Assembly: GCA_017607445.1 (NCBI GenBank)
Contig: JAEVHH010000004.1
Coordinates: 682,001 to 746,000 of the forward strand
Reading direction: 5' to 3'
From: Histoplasma ohiense
Taxonomy: Eukaryota > Ascomycota > Eurotiomycetes > Onygenales > Ajellomycetaceae
DNA: 64,000 bases
Positions 31,742 through 43,265 of this stretch are shown here, piece after piece. The notes under the pieces were generated by a model. It made no database searches and was not told where the DNA came from. It saw only the letters and a list, made by a program, of their open reading frames with translations. The stretch's first letter is position 1, and each line of letters opens with the position of its first letter. The translations under genes were made by a program, and so were the position numbers.

Positions 31742-33471
31742 AGCAGAAATGACAGTAGCAAGCAGCAACCGTTAGTTGCGAATAGAAAAGCCCGACCGTA
31801 TTCCGCAAACCATCTGTGTGGAGTGTGGTCGGTAATGGATAGAGACGGAGGAATGATTTGAGTGACGTCGTGAGGGCAATGCTAAGCTCATATGTTCAAG
31901 CTCCTTTACTCTGTGGAGCGGGAAAAAAGCGGCTAGACAGACCAGCAACGGAGCTAGGAATGACGCGGCCTCTACGGAGTAGACGAGCTAAACCCACCAA
32001 ACCAGCGAGGGACGATTGCCTGCGATAGAACAGTGGAACAGTCGGGCTATCCTCGTGATTGTGAAGTGGAGACGGGAGAGGACGAGAGGACGAGGACAAC
32101 GGGTCGAAGGAGGTGTGGTGTGATGTTCAACCTTGGAACCAGGTGTTTGAGCTGCGGCTCTTTGTCTGTTCCCGTGATCTGAGTAAGTCGCTGATCATCG
32201 CTCATAGATTGTGGCCTGTTTACATCTGTGTGGTGTCCTGTGGCTTGCTACACCTTTTTGCAGTATGAATTACTTCCTACGAACTGGTCTGCCACATCTG
32301 CAATCTCCTTCTGACGCTTTATTATACCAGTTAGTTATTAGATGACTGCTGAATGTTGAAGAAGTTTTTGGATTATGCTAGTAAGTATGACCTCTGCAGT
32401 TAGTTATTGTAAACAGTAGAATCTCTGATGAGAATTTGTCTGTATATTGCTATATGTAAATAGCAAAACCACCAAGCTACTCTGCCGGAGTGTGCCCAGC
32501 ACACACTTCACTGCTACCACGGTATAGGGCTGCTGCAAATTATCATCGATGATGGTTTTTTCGTCTTCAGTATCGAAAGCAATTCTAAAATGCATCTTTT
32601 CAAGTTTTAATATCAGTTGATATTCATGAATGGAGGGCGGAAGAGGTAGAGAAAGAAAGAACTTCACAGAAAACAACCATCTTCGAAACTATCTGATTTT
32701 TCTAGGTATAAAAAGTTGAGATTTGAAATGACCAATTCATTATCTTGCTATAAAACATAAATGAGCCCGGGAATTTCTAAGATGCCCATTTTGTACTCTG
32801 TATCGTGATGGAATTTTGAATCCCGGATTCGGCACATCAATTCCCCAGGGAGCGATACTAGAAGCTGTTAGATTAAAATATTTGTATTCCCATCTCTCCA
32901 ATATCAATGGCTTAGCGATATACTCAACCCAAGATATTCCTATTCCAGTACAGTTACCGTGCGTATACCGTCATTAACATTTCCTATGATACCAATGGTA
33001 GCGGGAGAGTATAGCTATTTAACGTGTCATTTTTGAGTCTTCTCTTCGTCATTTATTGATTTACTTATTTACCCAGGGGTGAGGTGGTCTGTGACTAACT
33101 CATTTCTTTCTGTCAACTGACTTTAGAATGGGATGGCACAAACAGAACAAAACTAAAAGGACAATGAGAAGAGAGCATATTGTTAAGATTGCAAATAAAT
33201 ATACATGAAGGGACTGTTGATGTGAAAACTGAAGCAGACGCAGCAAGAGAGGGTCGATTAGGCAAATTCTCCAGTATATGCGTCATTCCAAAGTTAAAAA
33301 TTGATCTGCCATCGATGTCATCTATATACTGTACATACAACATAACCCTCCTGGAGTTCTGCCTCTCCCAGACCAAAAAAAAACAAAAAAGGCTTCCACC
33401 TTCGGCTTATTCTTACACCTGCTAGTCATAACGTCCAAGAAATATATACCATAATTTAAAACGTCGTTAAT
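31742..33471. other. Intergenic, 1.7 kb, no gene supported
   Basis: Upstream of the phosphatase and of the kinase-like gene. One TACGGAGTA at 31973-31981. Frames such as 32404-32676 minus and 33180-33425 plus have no recognisable domain. Confidence 0.45.
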
Positions 33472-35495
33472 ATGTTTGAATGCACTCTTCCCCAGTTATA
33501 TGACAATCCCCCTAATTGTCCAGTGCGTCAAGCCAAAATCAACAGAATCCCCATCATTGAGCCCTGGGGCCCCGGCAAAGAGCCTGATAGGTTTCTATTG
33601 CCACGGTACATAAGCAAAGATGACGACCTTGGCTTCAAGCTCATGGAATTTGCGGCTTCCTATCTAAATGGTGATGATGATAAAGAAACATGTGAAGATT
33701 CAGAGGATGACGGACCGCTCTCACCACCAAACAACGTGATGTATCACGTCCATACCACGACACAGCGGGCTCTGATTGCATCTCACATTGGTGACGAGGT
33801 CTCCAATATAGACACCTTTACGCATATCATTAGTTATGTGCGTGAGTTTATCAGTGCGGCCGATCAGGTTGATGTTGGCTGTATTCAGTCTGTTCCCTGT
33901 GAGAACAAGTGTGGCGGGCCGCAGGATAGAAAAATCCAACGTGGGGGGGTGAACAGGGTTTTGATTCAGAATATAAGTGCTACTACATTCGAGCAGTATG
34001 AACTCCATATGCACCGTTTTGTAGATAATGTTGCTACAAACAGCCCGTTGGGATACAGGGGATCGGCAGAGAGAGCCCGACATATAATTCTCGAGGTGAG
34101 CTAGTCTTTTTTTTTTATTATTATTAGTTCTATACCGTGGCTTGATAAATGTAGCTAAAAGGTATTGCTGTTGTATTGCTGTTAGCTTGCACAACGTATG
34201 GTCAGGTCAGGATGCGAGAAGGCGATTCTGCTAGGAGGGCACGCCTACTTAGTTTTTCACCGAGAATCAACCCGCAGCTATGGTCAAGATCATCTCTTCG
34301 TCTCTAGCAGCTACCCCGTGTTTGCCGTGCCTCCAATGCCGAGTCTAATTTCGGTTCTAATCGCGCTGCTGCTCTCGGATGATTCGGATATGGCTTACAA
34401 GCCCCCGACGACAATCGACCGGGTGAGAGATTTACGCACCATAGAGACTAGCCCGACGGCATTAGACCCTGCCAACACCAGCTTGTTGGAAACGACTGGC
34501 AAAAGGAAACGCACGACAACAGACTCCGGTTCATCAACACCGACGGTAGTTGGCATGCCAGCCGAGTTTGAACATATCGACGTACGTTCCCTCCCTCGAT
34601 TTTAATAAATCGTATAAACTGACGTGGTGCCAAAAGTATTGCACGCTATCATTTCCCAACTCTTATGATCCTGGTTTAGAGCATAACTTTACTAGAGTGG
34701 TAAGATTATGTGACACTCAAACCCGCTCGATTCTTCTTGTCCAAATTCGTCAGGCTAAAACGAAGAGAAACGCAGACATCAGATTCTGCAGTTGACGGGG
34801 CACTAAATGCGGTCCATATAGTGGCACGTCTCTCCGATTCTCTCGCCAAAAAGGGAGTTGAGGGCGGAGAAGAGTTTCGGCATTGCCATGTATTTGCACT
34901 AGAGCGATTGGCCTCTAGGTTAAGCTGCAATGTTATGGACGCCTTCCTCGCAGCAGATGGTCACCATGACCAACAGCGGTGCGCAGTCAAAACGTTCTTC
35001 AGCTGCGAAGAAAACAGATTTTATCAATTCCAAAACGAGGTTAGGATATACGATAAATTCCAAGGGTGCTCATTCATTCCGTATTATTATGGTGCATTTG
35101 CAGGAATGACGTTCACGGGCCCAGCGGGCTTCCTTGTGACGGAGCTGATGGAGAGGACGTTCAACTCATTCGATGAAATGAGCGGAGATGAGAAGTAAGT
35201 TTAGAACCGAGGATGGCCCACGATCCACGTATTCATTCCGTTGATCCATATCAAACTGATAAACTAACGGGTTAGGAACGAGGCCGTAAAATACATCGAA
35301 CGACTTCACCGGGCTGGATACCACTATTGTAATTTGCATCCGTATAAGTTTGGAACGCGTCCGAATGGCGAGATGGTAATTATGGGATTTTCTGAAGTCA
35401 CGCCCATCAGCCCCGATAGTACATGCAAACCTGGCAATCCAGATAAGTGCAGCTCCTTCCAAAGCGACAGAGATGATATTTTGGGGGGATGCTAA
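33472..35495 (+). CDS. Kinase-like protein lacking catalytic residues (putative pseudokinase)
   Basis: Proposed exons 33472-34095, 34186-34581, 34637-34748, 34792-35194, 35276-35495 (584 aa). An N-terminal module (about 1-340, with SNIDTFTHIISYVREF, AILLGGHAYLVFH and LISVLIALLL) is followed by a protein-kinase-like C-terminal part: RCAVKTFF (Lys kept), FQNEVRIYDKF (Glu kept), GPAGFLVTELME (hinge), then RLHRAGYHYCNLHPYKF and VIMGFSE. In fungal relatives as I know them, the last two read roughly H-x-D-LHPRN and (V/I)MDFSE; here His, Asp and Asn are Tyr529, Asn531 and Lys536, and the DFG Asp is Gly549, so catalysis is unlikely. The 43-base fourth intron is very short but has a CTAAAAC branch site. 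A partial paralogue follows. Confidence 0.7.
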
Positions 35496-36072
35496 ATAGG
35501 CATCACAATGAATGTGCTCTTTCTCTTCTTTTTGTTTGTTTGCTTTTTTTTTCTTTTTCTTTTTTTCTTTTTTTTTTTTTTTTTTTTTGGGGGTTGGTTA
35601 TTGGTTATTGTCTATGGGAACGTTCGTTTTGTCAAGCTTGTGGAGGAGTGAATTGGAGGATTGGGGAGGGCGTAGATATTCCCTTGTCACAAATGCTGGG
35701 TTCTGAAGACAAAGTGAAAGATCATGTATGGGACTGGTAACTGAAGGAGTCTGATTCACAAAGCAAGAAGGGAGACGCCATGACACAAGAAAGAAAACGT
35801 TTGTATATACCAGCTAATTCTAGCTGGGGAAAGAAACAACGAAGGAAAAGATCCACTGCTTGACTCTTTGATGCAGCTGTTCCATTCAAAGATGAGTTTG
35901 CCAGCAAGTGATAGAAACATCCACCATTCACTGCACATCCATAGTATAAAAGTCGAAATCCGCCTCTCCTGACTTCCATTCATCAATACAAGGTTCTTAT
36001 TTCCCTGAGAAACTGCTCATAAGTTAGTCAACATATCTCATACTTCGGGGTACTGCTCCTACGATCTTTCCC
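35496..36072. other. Intergenic between the kinase-like pair
   Basis: Holds a long T-rich run (about 35546-35588). No gene seen. Confidence 0.5.
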
Positions 36073-37141
36073 ATGGCGACACAAATTTCTCGGCTCAACC
36101 TGCCTGGATATGGGACTTTGGCAGAATTTCATGATAACCCTCCAGTTAGGAAAATCATAACTGACAATCCTGGCAGCGAATCCACTGCGCCGTTGCCATC
36201 AAAAGTTCCTGCAGATGTACGTCGACTGCCTCAGCTCATCGTCCAGGATACCCGAATGTGCCAGGATATCACAGAAAAGACACGTACAAACCTGGGCAAC
36301 GTGACAACCCCGGTACATAATCTTGGTGCTGCGCACGCTGTTGCAGAGATGTTGCTGCACACAAGGACAGGAGATGAGACAATGAACATTGATGTGTTCA
36401 CCCATGCCATAGGCTATGTACGGGCATTTGTGCAGATAGCGGATGACTTAGGGCCGGCCAATATCCAATCAGTGCTCAAGAAGAAGGGGGCGTTCGTCCG
36501 AACCGGAAAATTCAACGCGATGGGAGGGATATAATTATCATTGAGCATAAGAGTGTCGCAGCTTTCAATGAACATGCCAACAAAATTGTGAAAATGGCAC
36601 AAGAGAACAATGGTCAAGGAACGAAGTTGGAACTTAAATCCTATGAAATCGGCGAAAGGTCAATTGTCTTCAAGGTGAGCGAGCTCGCGCCTGGAGAGTG
36701 TCCTGCATACATGAGAATTCAGAAGAGAGCGATCAGTTCTGACAAGATGTGTCATAGCTGGGAAAGCACATGATCGACTGTGATTGTTCATGGGGGTTCT
36801 TGATCGGTGGAAATGAGTTTCTGGTCCTCTACCTGAAAAAGATCATCGAAAACCAGGAGACATATTACCACCTTGTGCTTTCTGACCTGCATCTTGCGTA
36901 TCCGCCAGAAGATCCCCGAGGTACCCCGTCACTAATACAGGTCCTAATTGCCTTGCTTCTGAAAAAGCCCTCTGCAATCGAATACAAGCCACCAACATCA
37001 GAAATTGTTATCAGATACCCGACACGTACTCGATCGGGGGAAGAGCATCCAATCCAAAGACCACCAAAGACACAAGCGAAGCGGAACGCGGGGAAACCGA
37101 CGGGGAAATCCAGGGCGGCGAAATCCAGGGCCAGTCGGTGA
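36073..37141 (+). pseudogene. Frameshifted, truncated paralogue of the kinase-like gene
   Basis: First frame 36073 to about 36486 encodes an N-terminal module matching the neighbour (MNIDVFTHAIGYVRAF and NIQSV against SNIDTFTHIISYVREF and CIQSV). Around the G5 run at 36486-36490 homology moves to another frame: RKIQRDGRDIIIIEHKS (neighbour: RKIQRGGVNRVLIQN), ending 36674 at a GTGAGC donor; exon 36758-37141 then gives LGKHMIDCDCSWGFLIGGNEF and LIQVLIALLL, again matching. The reading ends in a basic tail (KRNAGKPTGKSRAAKSRASR); no kinase-like half follows. A one-base loss in the G run explains the shift. It is probably a decayed duplicate, though a base-call error could mimic the frameshift; the missing 3' half would remain. 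Confidence 0.6.
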
Positions 37142-37784
37142 TCGAAGTCGTAAATCGGGAGCACAGGACGGCCATTGTTCCTCCCCCCTTCTCTTCGAGT
37201 TCGCCTGGGACGACATTGAAACCAGAGTAAAGATTCATCGCTGAGGAGGATTAGCTAGTGCATCCTAAGTGATGAGTTTAGGAGATAAAAGATGGTTCCA
37301 CATAGAGCATAGAGCAAACATGTTTATTTTTTGCCCCGCTTTTCTGTGATGGCCGAGTCTTGATGATTGATTTCTTATCCATTTATAGTGGGAATGTGCA
37401 GCAGAGTTGCTAGCCGGGTTGGAAAATGGAGCATGAAGACATGGTTAGGAAATGGTGAGGGTGTTGGGTTCAGTTAGAGGATTGAAGTAAATATCATAGA
37501 AAAAGAAGAAATTCTCAACACAGAGTTGATTTGCACGCCACCAAAAGTTTTTCCGGCCGAAATTCGAGTTCCTGTTTAAGTGGACTGTATGTTTGATCGA
37601 CGCTGTAGTGGATACTTCATTGCCCTTCTACCTCTGTCGGGCTTTCTTGGATTGTTTGGAGATTGTTTTCTTTTATGCTGTTGTTTCGCCTTGTATCGTT
37701 TCGAACTTCTTTTTGGGAGTCAGTCCACGCAAATAGTGCGTATTATTCAAAACAAAAGAATATAGCCCGACCCTAGCTAGAACT
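37142..37784. other. Intergenic, no gene supported
   Basis: Short frames only; no recognisable remains of the kinase-like C-terminal half that the upstream paralogue lacks. Confidence 0.45.
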
Positions 37785-38646
37785 ATGTGGTGAGTGCGCG
37801 TCTCCTCCTCCGCCCCTCCACCATATGTCCAACCCATAAATATACACATGTATATTCCTCTTGCCTCTATTTTAATCACGACTCTCTGCTTATGCAGCAC
37901 TTTCGCCCAGTAAGCACATTTTGAATGCCCAGGTCTCTATCCGCTCGCCATGCTGTGAGTTACAGATTATCCAGCGCCCTCCCCTACGAGGCGCCGTCTG
38001 GAGTACTCCGATCCTATATAGATAACCTGGGTTAATTGTGATATTCTAGGCCGGCGATGGTTCGACTGCGCGCAATGCCACCAGGAACAGGAAAACCATG
38101 AGTTGTTGCAGTCGTTTGACATGGTTGTTAATTCCCTAGCGTCCCCCATCACCGTCGGTTTGGAGGAGAATACTTTTCTGACTTGACATATTTCCTCTGC
38201 TATAGACATTCGCCTGCAAGAAATGCAAAAAATGTTTCCGGAAGGATGCACGAGAATTCGAGGAGAGGTATGCCTATATTTCTGATATTTAGCTGCCATT
38301 TTTCATATATTTCTCAGCGCGTATATATTTGCCATGTTTCATTACCAACTCCATTCATTAACTGTTTAACTTTATCCATTGATATACAGTGACGAATACT
38401 GCCCGCACTGCGATAACCATTTTGTCCTCGACGCGGTCACGCCCAAACCAGCCTTGAAGATCGAGGGAGAGGATGCCCGGATTGATTCTAGGTGGGGATT
38501 TATTCGTTTTTACTAGTATCACATAGATGTGGCTAACGGCTTCGTTTCATTAATTAATTAATAGGATGCTGAAGGATGAACGAGTGCGGCAGGAGGAGGA
38601 GCGGACAATTTTCAATGTTAAGGATGCGCCCAATCGGCTTGGATAG
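37785..38646 (+). CDS. HOT13: CHY zinc-finger protein, Hot13-like
   Basis: Six small exons: 37785-37789, 37911-37954, 38050-38123, 38206-38267, 38390-38491, 38565-38646 (122 aa). Hot13 in yeast is a zinc-binding protein of the mitochondrial intermembrane space that keeps the Mia40/Erv1 relay and small Tim proteins functional by demetallation. The product begins MCKHILNAQVSIRSPCCRRW and shows the CHY zinc ligands: WFDCAQCHQEQENH, FACKKCKKCFRKD and DEYCPHCDNHFV, ending EDARIDSRMLKDERV and NRLG. The first exon is only five bases (ATG plus TG); the split Cys codon is completed after the intron. Every junction restores a conserved segment, and phases agree. Confidence 0.88.
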
Positions 38647-38935
38647 GATAAGGACATGATGTGGTGTTGTTGTGGTAGTTGTTTGGGGAAGTTTCATGAC
38701 GATGTGACGACATAATGTTTTCAATTTTGCATCGCTTCTTTCCTTCTCATCTTCTGCTTCGTGTAAATGCGATTATATGATACGACGTCAAAGATAGCAT
38801 TGCCACAGGCATATTGGCAGGCCCAGAAACATAGAGGATTCAGATCACGCAAAATCCATATCCGGTAAGAAGTGAAAACACAATACATGCATTACGGTCA
38901 ATAAATAACTTAATAAACGGACTGAAACATCCCGA

Positions 38936-40062
38936 TCAGCTGTCTGACCCCTCCCCTCCGCCTCGCGTTAATATAGCCGCGGTTCCTGTCCCGGGAGTCC
39001 GTCCCGTCTTCTTCTTAGCAGCCTCCTCCTGCTTCTCCGTCTCTATGCTCTTGACATATGCCTCAATCTGATCGCCTGGGAGCAGTTCCATAGTCTTCCC
39101 AGGCGCCATTATGGCGATTTCGATATTCTTAGCCCCCGTCTGTACAACCTCCAGCAGCGACTTGATGGTCAGCTGGATCGTTGCCTCCCTGTCCATATCG
39201 TCTTTATGATGCCGTTCTAAGAATTCTCGCACAGTCTTGCTCGAGCGGCCGATTGCGTTTGCTTTCCTGTATCCCCGTAGCCATACATTAGCTAGATATA
39301 CAGACATACATGTAGCACTCCAAAATGTCCATTATTCTCATATTGATAGACTTACCAAGCCGAATAAATTCCCGAAGGCTCTGTCTGGTACAGACGCGGG
39401 ACATCATCGCCATTGTCAAAACCCACAATCAGCGTACTAATGCCAAACGGCCGTACGCCACCACTCTGCGTATATCGCTGCTGCACCCCAGCAACATATT
39501 TGGTGATATATTCGATGGTGACGGGATCCTCCACGGTAAGACGGTGTGACTGGGCTTCTAATCTAGCTTTGTCGACTAGGATTCTGGCATCGGCATTGAG
39601 GCCTGCGAAAGCGAGGCAGACGTGGTTATCGAGCAGGCAGAGCTTGGAGGGTGTGATGCGTGTATCCTGCAGTTTCATGGCGGAGCGTTTCTCACAGCCT
39701 AGGACGACGATGTCCTTGCCCTTTACGCCGACAGCACATGTTCCTGTATAATATGCATGACTGGGTTAGTATGCATATATTCGAAGAATCCTTGATTGGG
39801 CATGGATATGGATATGATTATGTTGGGCATACCTCTCTTGACAGCTTCGAGAGCATATTCTACCTGGAAAACGTGGCCATCAGGACTTTCAATGGTGTCA
39901 GGTAGGGGCAACAACGTAAGTATATATCTTCCTGGACGCAAACATACCTAAAGACTTGTAGTATGTTAGAAGATTATCAGGTTATAGTGTACGTATCACG
40001 CAATGAAATAGCTATTGGATCAGCGACTTACCTGAAAGCGCTCGGTCATATCCAGAAGCCAT
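38936..40062 (-). CDS. PRE6: 20S proteasome subunit alpha-4
   Basis: Five exons, minus strand: 40062-40032, 39954-39948 (seven bases), 39885-39833, 39743-39356, 39266-38936 (269 aa). Alpha-4 (PSMA7/Pre6) is part of the outer ring gating the 20S core. The N-terminal alpha signature YDRALSVFSPDGHVFQVEYA is recreated only if the seven-base exon TCTTTAG is included: it supplies the Val-Phe and part of the Ser codon, with AG before it and GTATGT after it. Further landmarks: ALEAVKRGTCAVGVKGKD, DNHVCLAFAGLNADARIL, GVRPFGISTLI and PSGIYSAWKANAIGR. The C-terminus ends in a Lys-rich stretch and a Gly/Ser tail. Divergent from the acyl-CoA synthetase gene. Confidence 0.94.
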
Positions 40063-40769
40063 ATCTGAGAAGCGAGCGGCCGTGATATGTTAAGGGAGCG
40101 TGTGGCTTTTAAAGGATGGACAACCATGTACTGGGACAGACGAAGGATGATATTTGTTGCTGGAGACTTTAGCTTAGAGATGTCTAAAGAGTTCGGAGGT
40201 TGAACGGCGTTGCCCAATTCGGGTGGGACGCAATCGCGGCTGCCTCCAGCTCGGGACAGGCGCCAAGCGCGCGTCTAATCCAGACAGCCTGGTTCCTTAA
40301 CTCGCAAACTCATCGGGGCAGTAGCTAGCCCGTTCACAGCCATAACCGGTCTTATCACCAAGGAAGAATAACTGAAAATTAAGCTCCCTCAATCATGAGG
40401 AGGGATTGATAGCTAGTAACTATTATGGGTGTTATCGCCTTTCGGATTTGGAATACACACTGTTTAGTGGTGATACTGTACATCCGTTTCCAATAATCAT
40501 ATACAAATCCTGCAGTACCTATATATACTACAATAGTGCTCTGTACACATAATTATTTTCAGTACCCTGTTCAGTAAGATCCTTTTTTAACACTAAATTT
40601 CATATTCTGGGCAGAGGTGTAACAACCTCGGGATAAACAAACTTGTGTCATATTAGCGCGGTTTTGGTAGATTGACCCTTATATCCCCCTTCATTTGCTC
40701 CTGTGCTAGATATTGCATCTCCTAGCTGAGGTACAACCATCCAGATTCGGGGACACTCCCATAGACATC
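40063..40769. promoter_or_regulatory. Divergent intergenic region PRE6 / acyl-CoA synthetase
   Basis: A 707-base gap between divergent start codons. No gene seen. I could not identify a convincing proteasome-type control element by eye; promoter function is inferred from position. Confidence 0.4.
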
Positions 40770-42970
40770 ATGGTTTTCCAATCCCCATCATGGGCGTCTA
40801 GCATGCCATCAAGCTCAATACCAGATTCAACGCCGATCTGTGACTTCATTTTTGACGAGAAGTACAGAAGGCCTTCCCTAGCCAGCTCTCGAAACCCTTT
40901 TGTGTGGGGCATATCGGGTGAGGGGTATTCGGCGGTGCAAGTATGGCAACGCGTGGATTATCTCGCCAGAAGCCTTGCGCAGGAGTTTGGATGGCATCCG
41001 AATCGGGGTTCAGAGTGGGATAAAATTATAGGCATCTTTTCGCTGAATACGGTATGAAAAATTTATTCTAATGTATTTTCTGGGCGAGATGAGGGCGCGA
41101 AATTACAGCCTCTCTGAAGAGAAAAAAGCACGTGGGGATAACTATGCCAGTAATATTTTTTTTTTTATGAAGCATAAGCTGAGATGTATATACACAGATT
41201 GACTATATTCCACTTGGATGGGCTATCCATAAACTATCAGGTATAGCAACACTCATCAATGCCTCCTCCACAGTAGATGAGTTGGCATATCAACTTCGCG
41301 CCTCTAAATCGTCAGTGCTATTTACTTGCATCCCGCTACTAGCCACAGCACTCGAAGCAGCTTCCAAATGCGGAATACCACGCTCGCGAGTGTATATTTT
41401 GGAAATGCCGCAGGATCTGCTGAATGGCTTAAGTACTCCGGCTGAGTTTACCACCATGAGCCGACTGATCGAGAAAGGCTCGAAGCTTTGCGACCTGGAT
41501 GCTTTGAAGTGGCAGAAGGGGCAAGGAGCGAGTCAATGCGCCTACTTATGCTTTTCGAGTGGGACGAGTGGATTGCCGGCATGTCATAAACTACCCCAAG
41601 AAATTATACATTTTTCGCTGCGGCACGTGCAATATTTATATGGGACGCTGCTAACGTGCTCCAGTAGAAAGGAGTACTGATTTCGCATCGGAATATGATT
41701 TCAGAGGTGCTTTTATTAACGAGTTTTGAGAATCACACCCGGACACCAGACCATAAGAACGTTGTCCTGGGCCTTTTGCCCCAGGGTCACATATTTGGCC
41801 TCTCTGTTTTTCACGCTGCGGTGTTTAGAGGTGAATGTGTGGTCGTGCTGCATAAATTTGAACTCAAGACACTTTTGGCTGTAATACAGAGGTCTAGGAT
41901 AAATGTTTTATATCTGGTAAGTTCTCTGTTCTTGTGCATTGAGATGCTCTGGTGCACTTTCGGCCCATTGTGCCTGCAGCGTGTATTGACAGAGAGAAGG
42001 TTCCTCCCGTAATTGTTTCCATGGTGAAGAATGAGGAACTCATGAAAAAATATGATCTGGGTAGTGTGCACTCAATAATCACTGGCGCAGCTCCTCTCGG
42101 TCTGGAAACTGCTGAGCAACTGGGCAAGCTGCAGCCATCGTGGTCTATCCTCCAAGCCTACGGTATGATTCCCTTTCGCATATGTTTGTTCATATAACCT
42201 AAGGCTGAAAATCAAATGCATTATAGGCCTTACAGAAACCACAGCCGTTGCAACAGCCACCAGCCCGCATGACATCTTCTTCGGATCATCAGGTTCCTTA
42301 CTTCCCTCAATTGAAGCGCGCCTCGTGTCGGATGATGGAAACGATATTGAAGAGTACGATACACCAGGAGAACTCCTCCTACGGGGCCCGACGATTGTGC
42401 TTGGATACCTCAATAACGAGGCAGCAAATAGGGCGACTTTCCAGAACGGGTGGTTGCGGACCGGAGACGAGGCTGTTTTAAGGAAGAGCGCCAAAGGAGA
42501 GGATCATGTTTTCATAGTCGATAGGATTAAGGAGCTGATTAAAGTGAAGGTAAGCACTACGTACATGGAAATGGACGTTTAAGGAACGAGAATAGTTGGG
42601 GTTTAATTATTTTGACAATTTGGTACAGGGATTCCAAGTTGCTCCCGCTGAGCTGGAAGCGCATCTGCTTACCCATCCATACGTTGCGGACACCGCTGTT
42701 ATTGCCGTTATCGATGACGATGCTGGGGAGGTCCCAAAGGCATACGTGGTCAAGGCTATTAATGCACCGGTTGATGACCACATTTTCATTCGCGATATTA
42801 AGAAGCATGTCTCGGACCATAAGGCGCGTTATAAGTGGTTGAGGGGCGGCGTGGAGGTCATTGATGTTATACCAAAGACTGCAAGCGGGAAGATATTGCG
42901 GCGTCACTTGAGAGACAGGGATCGTGGGGCGAAGACGAAGACGAAGACAAAGGAGCGCCCGAAGTTATAA
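40770..42970 (+). CDS. 4-coumarate-CoA-ligase-like acyl-CoA synthetase (AMP-binding)
   Basis: Six exons: 40770-41051, 41198-41578, 41668-41916, 42000-42162, 42227-42549, 42629-42970 (579 aa). ANL-superfamily enzyme that adenylates a carboxylic acid and transfers it to CoA. Motifs: P-loop FSSGTSGLPKGVLISHRN across intron 2, GLLPQGHIFGLSVFHAA, ITGAAPLG, LQAYGLTETTAV, GELLLRGPTIVLGYLNNE, GWLRTGDEA, RIKELIKVKGFQVAPAELEA and the catalytic-Lys region PKTASGKILRR. Intron 2 begins GCATGT, a GC-AG intron: only this boundary gives GLP-KGVL in frame. The C-terminal residues PKL are a weak PTS1-like tripeptide; peroxisomal location is possible. Confidence 0.93.
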
Positions 42971-43265
42971 TGTTATTTTAAATCCATGCGAACAAAGAAT
43001 CATTCATTGTCGATGTGGCCAGAGCTTAACCCCATGTATTGTAGCATGTCGTAGCACCCCCATTCTATATTCCCTCGACTTGTTGGGCTTTTATAGTGTT
43101 GAAGCCGCCCAGAATCCATGAATGGGGGTGTCCGTTTTGCCGCCCAGCGCCAACGAGCTGCTGTTTCTTGGCATCATCGTCATCCCCCCAAACTAAAAAG
43201 TCACGATCAATGTTCTGAATTTTCCTCTGTTTTTTCCTCTCTTTTGCATCGTAGCTCTTTCCACA

